Shown: positions 15,920 through 24,525, counted from the first letter of the stretch. The stretch is 32,995 nt of DNA from Kalymmatonema hyalinum WJT4-NPBG1 (GCA_019359075.1 JAHHIB010000096.1:1-32995), one strand, 5' to 3'. The notes: generated from the sequence alone by a model not told the origin. Made by a program: numbers and translations.

Positions 15920-17008
15920 TTATTCGGCTTCGAGGACTTGAATAAGTGCCTCGCCCATAGCGCGGCAACCCAGAAGGTTCATGCCCGGAGACATTATATC
16001 TCCAGTGCGATCGCCTCTTTGTAAAACTTGTAACACTCCTTGTTCAATGTCATCTGCTGCAGTTGGTTCGTTCAAACCGTATCGAAGCATCATAGCAGCA
16101 CTCAAAACTTGTGCTAAAGGATTTGCCTTATCCTGTCCTGCAATATCTGGGGCGGAACCGTGGACGGGTTCAAACACTGCTGGATTAGAAGCACCCAAAC
16201 TCGCAGAGGGTAACATCCCAATACTGCCAGTCAGCATAGCAGCGGCATCCGAGAGGATATCGCCAAACAAGTTACCTGTGACAATCGTATCAAATTGTTT
16301 GGGAGCGCGTAACAACTGCATGGCTGCATTATCTACATACAGATGAGAGAGTTCCACATCCGGATACTCTTGGGCAAGTTTGATGATGCGATCGCGCCAC
16401 AGCTGAGAAACTTCCAACACATTCGCCTTATCCACAGAACAAAGTTTCCCTCCGCGTTTGCGTGCAGCTTCAAACGCCACCCGTCCAATGCGCTCAATTT
16501 CCGATTCGGTGTAAGCCATTGTATTTACACCGCGCTTTTCACCAGTTTCTGTTTCAAAAATGCCCTTCGGCTTGCCAAAGTAAATTCCACCCGTGAGTTC
16601 GCGCACCACCAAAATATCAACACCTTCCACAACTTCGCGTTTTAAGGAAGAAGCATCAATCAATTGGGGCAAGATTTTTGCCGGGCGCAAATTGGCAAAT
16701 AAACCCAACCCTGCACGCAGTCCTAACAAACCTGCTTCCGGGCGTAAATGGGATGGGAGGGAATCCCACTTATAACCACCAATAGCCGCTAGTAAGACAG
16801 CATCGCTATTGCGGCATATATCCAAGGAGGCGGCTGGTAGGGGTTCGCCTGTAGCGTCAATGGCTGCACCACCGATGAGTGCTTCAGTGAATTCAAACTG
16901 AATATCAAACTTCTTCCCTACGACTTTCAGCACGTCTACCGCCACTGCCATAATTTCGGGTCCAATGCCATCGCCAGGGAGTAGGGTAATGCGGTATTGC
17001 TGTGCCAT
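15920..17008 (-). CDS. leuB: 3-isopropylmalate dehydrogenase
   Basis: LeuB oxidises and decarboxylates 3-isopropylmalate with NAD in leucine biosynthesis. The 362-residue protein shows the N-terminal [36 protein letters not shown], the substrate loop [13 protein letters not shown], the [11 protein letters not shown] block with the catalytic Lys, [12 protein letters not shown] and [18 protein letters not shown] with the metal-binding aspartates, and the NAD-binding [14 protein letters not shown]. The length is normal and no key residue is missing. It is the first gene of the minus-strand leuB-accD region, with a long upstream gap containing a strong hairpin. Confidence 0.96.
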   Translation of the reverse strand: MAQQYRITLLPGDGIGPEIMAVAVDVLKVVGKKFDIQFEFTEALIGGAAIDATGEPLPAASLDICRNSDAVLLAAIGGYKWDSLPSHLRPEAGLLGLRAGLGLFANLRPAKILPQLIDASSLKREVVEGVDILVVRELTGGIYFGKPKGIFETETGEKRGVNTMAYTESEIERIGRVAFEAARKRGGKLCSVDKANVLEVSQLWRDRIIKLAQEYPDVELSHLYVDNAAMQLLRAPKQFDTIVTGNLFGDILSDAAAMLTGSIGMLPSASLGASNPAVFEPVHGSAPDIAGQDKANPLAQVLSAAMMLRYGLNEPTAADDIEQGVLQVLQRGDRTGDIMSPGMNLLGCRAMGEALIQVLEAE

Positions 17009-17179
17009 AGTTTCGTTTTAGCTGGGTAAATGTTTAATCGCGCAGAAAATCTTGCAGATTAAATATCATACCTAGCAAGTGTACGCTCATGAGTAGCAAT
17101 CGAGCAAAAAACTGGGTTAAGCCTGTAATCCTTATTTGGTGGTCATATCAGGTTCAGTTAATCACCCACAATTCCCCTA

Positions 17180-17208
17180 CGCCCCACGCCGCAAAGCGGC
17201 GTGGGGCG
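17180..17208. terminator. Perfect 13 bp GC-rich hairpin followed by a T-rich tract
   Basis: CGCCCCACGCCGC, an AAA loop, then GCGGCGTGGGGCG forms a perfect 13 bp stem, followed on the plus strand by ATTTTATTATTA. The shape is that of an intrinsic terminator for plus-strand transcription. It sits 58 bp before the coiled-coil gene and 172 bp upstream of leuB on the other strand, where no gene ends. It could be an attenuator, a terminator of an unseen small RNA, or a dispersed palindrome. Confidence 0.55.
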
Positions 17209-17265
17209 ATTTTATTATTATGTAATTCAAAGGACTTGATATAAAAGATTAAGGAAGGCAAGGAA

Positions 17266-17778
17266 ATGAGTAAACACCTGCGTGATCATCTGGACTCGCC
17301 CGAGCAGGAGAGGCAAGAGGAGGCGGCGGAGTGGAAAGCTTACATTCAACAGCAACAGGCGCAGGAGGAGGAACGGCAAATCTCAGAAGAGCAGCGGCAA
17401 ACCTCAGAAGAGCAGCGGCAGTCTGCCGAAGAAGACAGGCACTCAGAGGAGAAGCAGCGACAGACGGCGGAAAAAATCAGGCGGGCTACTGAACAAGCAC
17501 GACAAGTGACTGAAGAAACCAGGCTGGCGGCTGAAGAAACCAGGCTGGCGGCTGAAGAAACCAGGCTGGCTACTGAACAAGCACGACAGGTGACTGAACA
17601 AGCACGAGTGGCTGCTGAACAAGCGCGACACGCAGCTGAACAAGCACGAGTGGCTGCTGAACAAGCGCGACACGCAGCTGAACAAGCGCGACAGGCTCAA
17701 CTGGAGCAAGAGGAGATTTTGAAGGAGATGCGGCAGTCTGCCGAACAAGCGCGACAAGCTCGTAGTAAAACCGATTAG
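17266..17778 (+). CDS. Heptad-repeat coiled-coil protein of unknown function
   Basis: The protein has 170 residues and is almost entirely Glu/Gln/Ala/Arg. GGAAGG and AAGGAA precede the ATG. After a short N-terminal segment (MSKHLRDHLDSPEQERQEEA), residues about 40-155 are seven-residue repeats of the types SEEQRQT, AEETRLA and AEQARHA. They should form a long charged alpha-helical coiled coil with alanine-rich core positions. There is no signal peptide, membrane segment or catalytic motif. The DNA is itself repetitive: a 21 bp unit occurs three times (17512-17574) and a 42 bp unit occurs twice exactly (17599-17682), so repeat number can change by whole heptads. A structural or scaffold role is possible but unproven. 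Confidence 0.6.
   Translation: MSKHLRDHLDSPEQERQEEAAEWKAYIQQQQAQEEERQISEEQRQTSEEQRQSAEEDRHSEEKQRQTAEKIRRATEQARQVTEETRLAAEETRLAAEETRLATEQARQVTEQARVAAEQARHAAEQARVAAEQARHAAEQARQAQLEQEEILKEMRQSAEQARQARSKTD
17512..17682 (+). repeat. In-frame tandem repeats of 21 bp and 42 bp
   Basis: The units 17512-17532, 17533-17553 and 17554-17574 share GAAGAAACCAGGCTGGC, with changes only at the end of the third. The 42 bp units 17599-17640 and 17641-17682 are identical and start CAAGCACGAGTGGCTGCTGA. All unit lengths are multiples of 21, so the reading frame and the helical heptad phase are both kept. Confidence 0.9.
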
Positions 17779-18301
17779 TGCAGGAAGCGATACTGTTGGT
17801 GGCAAGTACTCTGGCAGCTGGCAGAGGTTTGCCCGTAGCGTCAAATGCGATCGCGCTTGCAGTAGAGATTACACACGAGACAGAGATAAAATTTTGGGAA
17901 ATCCCACTATTGAAGAAATCGTTGCCGAAATTAAGGAAATGCGGCGAGAACAGCAGGAGCAAAGCGAAAAGTAGAAAAGCTGTCTATGGTAGCGATTAGG
18001 ATTCCCTGTAATTTTCTTTAAAATTAAGTGTTATTGGATACAAATAATTCTCTAGGGGCAAGCAATCCCTAATGGGAAAATCAAGTTTTTATTAAAACTA
18101 GTTTCAATTTCCGAAACAAACCTGACAAATACTGTAGTCAGAAGGTACGCTGACTGTTATTCAACAATTGCAGCTAAACAAACAGGGTAGACTACCAGAC
18201 GCGCTAGATGCGGATAGTTCTGTGTGTCATAGTGTCGTGCGCGTCTATAACTCAGTATGGCTGAATGCAAATAAGTATAATTCCAAAATGCACCAGTAAC
18301 T
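17779..18301. other. Intergenic region with a coding-like scrap and an inverted repeat
   Basis: No complete gene was seen. At 17891-17974 (plus) a frame reads ILGNPTIEEIVAEIKEMRRE and ends QQEQSEK plus a stop. This looks like the end of a real protein but has no start or upstream body. Around 17810-17845 there is a ~35 bp resemblance to leuB sequence at 16832-16866. An 8 bp inverted repeat (AGACGCGC/GCGCGTCT) spans 18197-18246, ahead of the ABC operon. The rest is AT-rich and probably contains the ABC operon promoter. Confidence 0.45.
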
Positions 18302-19252
18302 ATGACAAAAGAACTGGCAATTCGCACCTGTGGACTGACTAAGCAATTTGACAGACACGTTGCGGTTAATAATATTGACTTAGAACTCCTAGAGGGTGAA
18401 GTTTACGGACTGATTGGTCCTAATGGCGCAGGGAAAACGACTCTCATCCGGATGTTGGCTGCAGCTGAGGAACCGACTACGGGTGAGATTTATATTAATG
18501 GCGATCGCCTACGACGCGACAAAAGCAACCCTACCCTCAAGCGTCGTCTAGGCTACTTACCCGATGACTATCCGCTGTACGACGAACTCACAGTTTGGGA
18601 TTACCTAGATTATTTTGCCCGACTTTATAAATTACGAGAACCACGCCGTACTCAACGCTTACATGAAGTTTTAGAACTTATACAACTCGGTAATAAACGC
18701 AATAGCTTGATTTCTACCTTATCGCGAGGAATGAAACAGCGTCTGTGTTTGGCGCGAACAATTCTCCACGAACCGATTGTCTTGCTGCTGGATGAACCAG
18801 TGTCGGGATTAGATCCAATCGCTAGGATGCAGTTTCGCGAAATCATCAAAGTGTTGCAAGAAGCAGGGATGACGATATTGATTTCCTCCCACGTTCTCAG
18901 TGATTTGGCAGAACTGTGTACCTCAGTGGGAATTATGGAACTTGGCTTCCTGGTAGAAAGTTCATCGCTACAACAACTCTACCAGCGTCTTGCCCGCCAG
19001 CAAATTGTGATATCGACTTTAGGGAAGTTAGACGAACTTTTAGGCGAACTGAAAAATAATCCTTTCGTGGAAGAGTGGGAGGTGATGTCTACAAAAAACA
19101 GCGTGCGGGTAAATTTTTCTGGAAAACAGGAAGATTGTGCAGATTTGTTGCGATCGCTTGTTAAAGCTGGTGTTCCTCTGACTGATTTTCACTGTACTCA
19201 AGAAGACCTAGAAACAATTTTCCTCAAACTAGGTCATAAGCAAGCATCTTGA
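18302..19252 (+). CDS. ABC transporter ATP-binding protein
   Basis: This 316-residue ATPase is of the ABC-2 export type. The Walker A is GPNGAGKTT (39-47), the signature LSRGMKQRL (140-148), the Walker B IVLLLDEPVSGLD (159-171), and the switch region ends in ISSHVLSDLAEL. The Q-loop region is reduced to the GYLPDDYPLYDELTV type typical of CcmA/NatA-like exporters. The C-terminal 85 residues form an extra small domain after the nucleotide-binding core. It should energise the two permeases encoded directly downstream (96 bp gap to the first). The cargo is unknown. No clear ribosome binding site precedes the ATG. Confidence 0.92.
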   Translation: MTKELAIRTCGLTKQFDRHVAVNNIDLELLEGEVYGLIGPNGAGKTTLIRMLAAAEEPTTGEIYINGDRLRRDKSNPTLKRRLGYLPDDYPLYDELTVWDYLDYFARLYKLREPRRTQRLHEVLELIQLGNKRNSLISTLSRGMKQRLCLARTILHEPIVLLLDEPVSGLDPIARMQFREIIKVLQEAGMTILISSHVLSDLAELCTSVGIMELGFLVESSSLQQLYQRLARQQIVISTLGKLDELLGELKNNPFVEEWEVMSTKNSVRVNFSGKQEDCADLLRSLVKAGVPLTDFHCTQEDLETIFLKLGHKQAS

Positions 19253-19348
19253 TGACTCATTAGTCATTTGTAGAGACGCGCTGTTTGAAGCGTCTAAACG
19301 ATGAACTTTGATGCAAATTGATTCACTTAATTGTGGGGTTTCTTTCAA

Positions 19349-21214
19349 ATGATAATCAACTTTATAGAAAAACTCGGCGATTGGAATCCGCAATTGTTAC
19401 GAGAACTTAAGGGTCGCCTGAAAGTTTTTCCGGCTGTGATAGCGGTTGTGACATCTCTACTTGTTCAGTTAGTTGTTTTCCTGTATCAATTGCGGGAACT
19501 TCCTGGCGAAAACTACTCGCTCTACGCACAATACTGCAAAATAGGTTTAACTTTTGATCAGGCAAGAATCAAACTTGAAAGAGAACTGTCAATACAATAT
19601 CAACAGCTGCAAGAACAATTTCGTCGCTATAGCAGTTCTAGTGAGTTCGACCAGGTAAAACTTGAGCAAGTTAAATCACAAATAACAGAAGTAAAATACA
19701 AACAACATCATATCCACCAAACCTTAAGTAATCAATTTTGTCCTTTAGACCAAATTGATATGCAAATGTGGTGGCGTGACCACTGGCAATACATATTCCT
19801 ATCGCTAAGTGTGTTTTTTATTTTCACACTGTTAGTGGCTGGCACCTATTTGCTTATTAATAACTTAGCGACGGAAGAACGGCGCGGTACGCTGAATTTT
19901 ATTCGCCTTAGTCCTCAGTCAGAAACCAGTATTTTGACTGGCAAAATGCTGGGCGTCCCCATCTTAATTTATCTGGTCATCTTCACAGCAGTGCCTCTAC
20001 ATTTCATTGCCGGACATACTGCTAATATAGCCACAAGTTACATTTTGAGCTTCTGGGCAATCCTCGCTGCTAGCTGCATTTTCTTCTACAGTGCTGCACT
20101 GCTGTTTGGTTTATGGTGCCGTTGGTTTAGTGGTTTTCAACCTTGGTTAGGTAGTGGTGCTATTCTATTATTTTTGTTAGTCACTATGGGTTTGGCAACA
20201 TCCAGCTCATACATGATTCCTGTCACTGTGCTTTTTAGAATATTCAGTCCCTTTGATGTCACTAACTATCTCTTTCCCAAATTATTCAATATATACGATG
20301 GTTCATCGCTAAAACAATTGCAGTTTTTTGATTTACCAATAGGTAAAACTGTTGTTGGTATTGTGAGCTTACATTTATTGAATTATGCTTTGTGGACTTA
20401 CTGGGTTTGGCAAGCACTGAAGCGTTGTTTTCGCAATCCCAATTCTACTATTTTGAACAAACAGCAAAGTTATTTCTGGATGGCTTGCTTGCAAATTGTC
20501 AATTTTGGATTTTACTTCGGGGTTTATCAAAACATCAATAAGTTAACTTTCTATGATGTGCAAAACTACCTAGCTTGGCAGTGTCCTTTGAACTTCTTGG
20601 TATTTCTCGGGTTAATAGCAATTCTCTCACCTCACCGTCAAACTATCCAAGATTGGGCAAGATATCGACACCAAAATGGTACGAGTAGCAACAGTTCTTC
20701 TCGGAAAAACTCTTTGTTAGAAGATTTAATTTTGGGTGAAAAAAGCCCAGCTATTTTGGCAATAGCAATCAATCTTGCCATCGCTGCCACCCCCTTCTTA
20801 GTGGGAATTTTACTTTGGTATCATCCGGCGGAAGTTAACCTTATTTATAGAATGAAGGTACTTTTGGCTGTGGGTTTGTTCATAAGTTTGATAATGATTT
20901 ACGCCACTCTGACTCAACTTATGCTGTTAATGAAAACTCCCAAACGTGGTTATTGGGCTATTAGCACTATAATAGCAGCAGCTTTCTTACCACCGATGCT
21001 GTTAGCAATACTAGGCATTCATGCATACAAAATGCCAACTTTGTGGCTATTCACAAGTTATTCTTGGGCGGGTATTTCAGAGGCTGCAACTACCACAATT
21101 TTTATGGCTCTTCTAGGTCACTTAAGCATCTTAACATTGTTAACCTTCCAGTTGACACGCCAAGTGAAATTAGCAGGGGAGTCTGCGACAAAAGCATTGT
21201 TAGCAGGGCGCTAA
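19349..21214 (+). CDS. ABC-2 type permease with extracytoplasmic coiled-coil insertion (first copy)
   Basis: The protein has 621 residues from the ATG at 19349. The frame is open from a TTG at 19331, but the second copy's N-terminus (GDWNPQLFRELKGRLK) aligns best with the ATG start. A cytoplasmic basic N-terminus leads to helix 1 (about 28-47). A loop of about 100 residues follows, mostly charged coiled coil (68-125), between C63 (QYCK) and C131 (FCPLDQ). It ends in DMQMWWRDHW before helix 2 (148-170). LATEERRGTLNFIRLSP, just after helix 2, is the cytoplasmic coupling motif of ABC-2 permeases. About 10 further helices follow, ending LAGESATKALLAGR. The gene follows the ATPase and precedes a paralogue; cargo unknown. 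Confidence 0.85.
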   Translation: MIINFIEKLGDWNPQLLRELKGRLKVFPAVIAVVTSLLVQLVVFLYQLRELPGENYSLYAQYCKIGLTFDQARIKLERELSIQYQQLQEQFRRYSSSSEFDQVKLEQVKSQITEVKYKQHHIHQTLSNQFCPLDQIDMQMWWRDHWQYIFLSLSVFFIFTLLVAGTYLLINNLATEERRGTLNFIRLSPQSETSILTGKMLGVPILIYLVIFTAVPLHFIAGHTANIATSYILSFWAILAASCIFFYSAALLFGLWCRWFSGFQPWLGSGAILLFLLVTMGLATSSSYMIPVTVLFRIFSPFDVTNYLFPKLFNIYDGSSLKQLQFFDLPIGKTVVGIVSLHLLNYALWTYWVWQALKRCFRNPNSTILNKQQSYFWMACLQIVNFGFYFGVYQNINKLTFYDVQNYLAWQCPLNFLVFLGLIAILSPHRQTIQDWARYRHQNGTSSNSSSRKNSLLEDLILGEKSPAILAIAINLAIAATPFLVGILLWYHPAEVNLIYRMKVLLAVGLFISLIMIYATLTQLMLLMKTPKRGYWAISTIIAAAFLPPMLLAILGIHAYKMPTLWLFTSYSWAGISEAATTTIFMALLGHLSILTLLTFQLTRQVKLAGESATKALLAGR

Positions 21215-21496
21215 GTTTTTAGACATAGATCTCATTTGCCTGTTGGTTATGGTGGTCAATGCCCACCTAATTATTGAAAAAAGTGAGAACTTTTGTCGGT
21301 TTTTACCAACTTTAGCCATAGCAGTCCTAAATCATAAGGCTTACGAACACGCACTCGCGTTCCTGAAACTCTCTTTTCTCCTACTTTGCGCCCTCTGCGT
21401 TTCTGTCGTTAATTCAATCAAACCCTTTTTCACAAATCAAATAGGATTGCTATATAAGCTAGAGATTTTAATTCCTGGCGGTACTAAGGAGAACTT
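21215..21496. other. Spacer between the two permease genes
   Basis: The 282 bp spacer is mostly the inverted-repeat element at 21316-21456. An 85-codon open frame from 21243 is a translation of the element and its flanks and was not accepted. AAGGAG at 21486-21491 is the ribosome binding site of the second permease. Confidence 0.5.
21316..21456. mobile_element. MITE-like element, copy 2 (141 bp)
   Basis: The left end CCATAGCAGTCCTAAATCAT (21316-21335) is an imperfect inverted repeat (14 of 20) of the right end at 21437-21456. The interior read on the minus strand contains GGCGCAAAGTAGGAGAAAAG then AGAGTTTCA, related to the interior of the copy at 8644-8743. The two copies lie in opposite orientation. 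No coding capacity is seen. Confidence 0.55.
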
Positions 21497-23413
21497 ATGA
21501 TGATACACAATTTAATAGACCGAGTAGGTGATTGGAATCCTCAATTATTCCGAGAACTGAAAGGACGCCTCAAAGGTTTTAACGTAGTAATTGCAGTTGT
21601 CTTATCACTACTTGGTCAACTGGTACTATTCCTTTATCAATTGCGAGAGTTACCTGGTGAAACACATTCACTAGTCGGCAATTACTGTCGTCAGCGTCCA
21701 TTTTACGAACAGGAACGAAGCCAGATTTTTCGACAATCTAATGACCTTCATAGACAATTAGATGGTTATAGAAATACTCAACCACTCAACTCTAATCGAA
21801 TACAAGAACTTCAAGCACAAATCGCGCAAGTAAAGACAAAAAATTCTGAGTTTGAGAGTTATTTATCCAACAATTTCTGCCCCACAGACCAACTTGATAT
21901 GCAAATGTGGTGGCGTGAACATTGGGAATACATATTCCTATCGCTTAGTGTGATTTTTATTTTCACGCTGTTAGTTGCTGGCACTTATTTGCTGATTAAT
22001 AACTTAGCGACAGAAGAACGGCGCGGTACGCTCAATTTTATTCGCCTCACTCCCCAATTGGAAACGAGTATTTTGACTGGTAAAATGCTGGGTGTTCCCA
22101 TCTTAATTTACCTGTTCATCTTCACAGCAATGCCTTTACATTTCATTGCTGGACGTGCTGCCAATATTGCCACAAGTTACATATTAAGCTTCTGGGCTGT
22201 CCTGGTTGCTGGCTGTATTTTCTTCTACAGTGCTGCACTACTTTTTGGTTTATGTTGTCGTGGGTTCAGTGGTTTTCAACCTTGGTTAGGTAGTGGTGCT
22301 GTTCTATTATTTTTGATATTGACGATGCAAATAGCGTTGTCTGGTTCATCTTTAAACCATTCTGCTGCTTGGTTTAGGCTGTTAAGCCCATTTGACATGA
22401 CGCGATATTTGTTCCCAAACCTGTTTTTCAGGCGATATAACTCTGAACTCATCGAAAAAGTGCAGTTTTTTTATATCCCGATAGGAACAAATCTTGTCGG
22501 TTTGATTGGTTTACACTTGTTGAATTATGGCTTGTGGACTTACTGGATTTGGCAAGCACTAAAGCGTTGTTTCCGTAATCCAAACGCTACCATCCTCAGC
22601 AAGGGTCAAAGTTATTTTCTGGTCGCTTGTTCCCAAATCATTCTTTGGGGATTTACTATACAGTATATAGAAAACTACTGTCCCTCTACCCCTCCATATA
22701 AGTTGAGTTGTTCTATTCATGATGTGAATTACCAAATACAACAAAATTTTATTTGGCTAGTCTTCTTCAACTTAGTGCTGTTGTTTGGTTTAATTGCAAT
22801 TCTCTCACCTCACCGTCAAACAGTACAAGATTGGGCAAGGTATCGACACCATAATCTTTCTGGTCATCAAAGTGTTTGGAAAAATTCTTTGTTGCTGGAT
22901 TTAATTTTAGGTGAAAAAAGCCCTCCATTAGTGGCAATGGTGATTCATCTTGTGATGGTGACGACTCCATTAGTCATTTGGATTTTACTGGCACCTATTT
23001 TGAATGTTCATCATAGCAGAAACCTAAATTGGCTAATTAACGATGTTGGTAGGTTAAATGCCATCTTGGGTGTGGCTTTGTTTATCACCTTAATGATGAT
23101 TTACGCCACGATAGCCCAGAAGATGTTGTTGATGAAAACGACTAAGCGTTCTTTCTGGGCAATTGGTACTATTGGTGCAGCAATTTTCTTGCCATCACTC
23201 ATTTTAGGAATGCTTCATGTTGACCCTTCCAAATCACCTATCGTATGGTTGTTTTCGACCTTTCCTTGGGCTAGTCTGGAGTACGCTTCGACGCCAACAA
23301 TTTTTCTGGCTTTCTTGGGAGAATTCAGTGTTTTGGTATTGTTAAACTTCCACTTGAGAAAGCAGATAAGACTTGCAGGAGAGTCAGCGACCAAAGCACT
23401 CATGAGTCAATAG
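21497..23413 (+). CDS. ABC-2 type permease with extracytoplasmic coiled-coil insertion (second copy)
   Basis: This 638-residue paralogue of the preceding gene starts at the ATG at 21497, with AAGGAG 5 bases upstream. Long blocks are shared: GDWNPQL.RELKGRLK, DMQMWWR.HW.YIFLSLSV, NNLATEERRGTLNFIRL, FSGFQPWLGSGA, AILSPHRQT.QDWARYRH and LAGESATKAL. It has the same topology, with a coiled-coil loop (about 68-122) bounded by C64 (NYCR) and C128 (FCPTDQ). The coiled-coil sequence itself has diverged far more than the membrane core. A Cys-rich loop (about residues 390-410, ENYCPSTPPYKLSCS) is present only here. It probably forms a heterodimeric membrane channel with the first copy, served by the single ATPase. 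Confidence 0.85.
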   Translation: MMIHNLIDRVGDWNPQLFRELKGRLKGFNVVIAVVLSLLGQLVLFLYQLRELPGETHSLVGNYCRQRPFYEQERSQIFRQSNDLHRQLDGYRNTQPLNSNRIQELQAQIAQVKTKNSEFESYLSNNFCPTDQLDMQMWWREHWEYIFLSLSVIFIFTLLVAGTYLLINNLATEERRGTLNFIRLTPQLETSILTGKMLGVPILIYLFIFTAMPLHFIAGRAANIATSYILSFWAVLVAGCIFFYSAALLFGLCCRGFSGFQPWLGSGAVLLFLILTMQIALSGSSLNHSAAWFRLLSPFDMTRYLFPNLFFRRYNSELIEKVQFFYIPIGTNLVGLIGLHLLNYGLWTYWIWQALKRCFRNPNATILSKGQSYFLVACSQIILWGFTIQYIENYCPSTPPYKLSCSIHDVNYQIQQNFIWLVFFNLVLLFGLIAILSPHRQTVQDWARYRHHNLSGHQSVWKNSLLLDLILGEKSPPLVAMVIHLVMVTTPLVIWILLAPILNVHHSRNLNWLINDVGRLNAILGVALFITLMMIYATIAQKMLLMKTTKRSFWAIGTIGAAIFLPSLILGMLHVDPSKSPIVWLFSTFPWASLEYASTPTIFLAFLGEFSVLVLLNFHLRKQIRLAGESATKALMSQ

Positions 23414-23429
23414 TCAATAGTTATTACAG

Positions 23430-23457
23430 TAATGACTAATGACTAATGACTAATGAC
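23430..23457. repeat. Four tandem copies of the heptamer TAATGAC
   Basis: TAATGAC is repeated four times without error, directly abutting the stop codon of the sucD-like gene. Short tandemly repeated heptamers of this kind are common between genes in Nostoc-type cyanobacteria. Confidence 0.9.
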
Positions 23458-24338
23458 TATTTAATTGCCTTCTTCACCAATTCTGGAATTTGAGAAGGAC
23501 GTTCTGCGACTGGGACTTCTGCTTGAGAAAAAGCCGCTAATTTACTTTTTGCTGTGCCAAAATCAGGGTCGCGTCCGATGACAGCCGCTAAAGTTCCAGT
23601 TTGACGCCAATGTTTGACGGGTGGTGCTTGTGTCCCTGCAATATAAGCAACGACTGGTTTATCAATTGCTTCCGCAATATACCGCGCTGCGGCTTCTTCA
23701 CGACCACCACCTGATTGACCAACTAAAACAATTGCTTTTGTGGCTTCATCCTCATCTAATATTTGTAGCCATTGCAGAAAAGACGAACCAACGATCGCAT
23801 CACTACCAATGCTGACACTAATTGACTGTCCTAAGCCAGCATTGGTTAATTCTCTAGCAATTTCATAGGTGAGAGTGGTGCTGCGACTGAGGATACCCAC
23901 TGAACCAGGCGTGTAAAATTCACTCGGTTGAGTCCCCAAGAGAATTTTCCCTGGTACGATGATGCCAGGACTATTTGGTCCTACTATCAGGGTTTCGGTT
24001 GCTTCGGTTTCGCGAAGTAATTGCACCATATCCAATGGTGGCACGCCAGGGGAGATAATGATGATTTGGCGGATATTAGATGCGATCGCTTCTAGTGCTG
24101 CATCTAGGACTTGGTACGGATGTACGCAGATGATTGTCGTATCAATGGCTCCGAATTGCCCCACGGCTTCCTCTACCAAGTCGAATACTGGCAAACCGTA
24201 TCTTTGCTGTCCACCACATCCAGGATCGACCCCACCTACCAAATTCGTGCCTTGAGCTTTCATTTGAGCAACATGACTTGCTGTGATATATTCACAAAAG
24301 CCTTGGAGTAACACTTTGCTGTCTGGTGTTAAATTCAT
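23457..24338 (-). CDS. sucD: Succinyl-CoA ligase alpha-subunit-like protein
   Basis: The 293-residue protein aligns along its length with succinyl-CoA synthetase alpha (CoA-binding Rossmann domain, then flavodoxin-like ligase domain). It shows IIIISPGVPPLDMV, IVGPNSPGIIVPG and VGILSRSTTLTYEI. The sites that should carry the chemistry differ from the E. coli enzyme. The phosphohistidine region, GHAGA in E. coli SucD, is here RQTGT (about 245-249), so His is replaced by Gln. The Glu of E. coli GEIGG is also Gln (VGQSGG, 206-211). It may be a divergent cyanobacterial form, an enzyme using another mechanism, or a non-catalytic relative. It follows the beta-like gene by 187 bp. Confidence 0.75.
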   Translation of the reverse strand: MNLTPDSKVLLQGFCEYITASHVAQMKAQGTNLVGGVDPGCGGQQRYGLPVFDLVEEAVGQFGAIDTTIICVHPYQVLDAALEAIASNIRQIIIISPGVPPLDMVQLLRETEATETLIVGPNSPGIIVPGKILLGTQPSEFYTPGSVGILSRSTTLTYEIARELTNAGLGQSISVSIGSDAIVGSSFLQWLQILDEDEATKAIVLVGQSGGGREEAAARYIAEAIDKPVVAYIAGTQAPPVKHWRQTGTLAAVIGRDPDFGTAKSKLAAFSQAEVPVAERPSQIPELVKKAIK

Positions 24339-24525
24339 AAGTTGAGAAGAACACAGAACACAGAACGTAGAACTCAGAATGAACCCGTACTATATACTCA
24401 TTCAGGATTAAACAACTTTTCTTTTCCCCATCAATAAATCTGTTTTGAAACCCTACTTATCACCCAGTGGTACAAAACACACATACGTTGTGTTCTGACT
24501 CCTGAATTGGTGAATTCTTTGGTGG
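24339..24525. other. Spacer between the sucC- and sucD-like genes
   Basis: No gene was seen. Positions about 24350-24380 contain short direct repeats of AGAACACAGAACACAGAA type, a common intergenic filler in this genus group. Confidence 0.4.

Noticed and set aside
17443-17962. Minus-strand frames of 130-133 codons opposite the coiled-coil gene
   Set aside because: Leu/Ser/Cys or Val/Leu repeats are antisense translations of the heptad-coding repeats. The plus-strand frame has the ribosome binding site and coherent protein chemistry.
18130-18160. Possible NtcA site (GTA...TAC) upstream of the ABC operon
   Set aside because: GTAGTCAGAAGGTAC has 9 bases between the half-sites rather than the usual 8, and no -10 box at the right distance was evident.
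21243-21500. 85-codon plus-strand frame between the permeases
   Set aside because: Most of it is the inverted-repeat element, and it overlaps the real start of the second permease.
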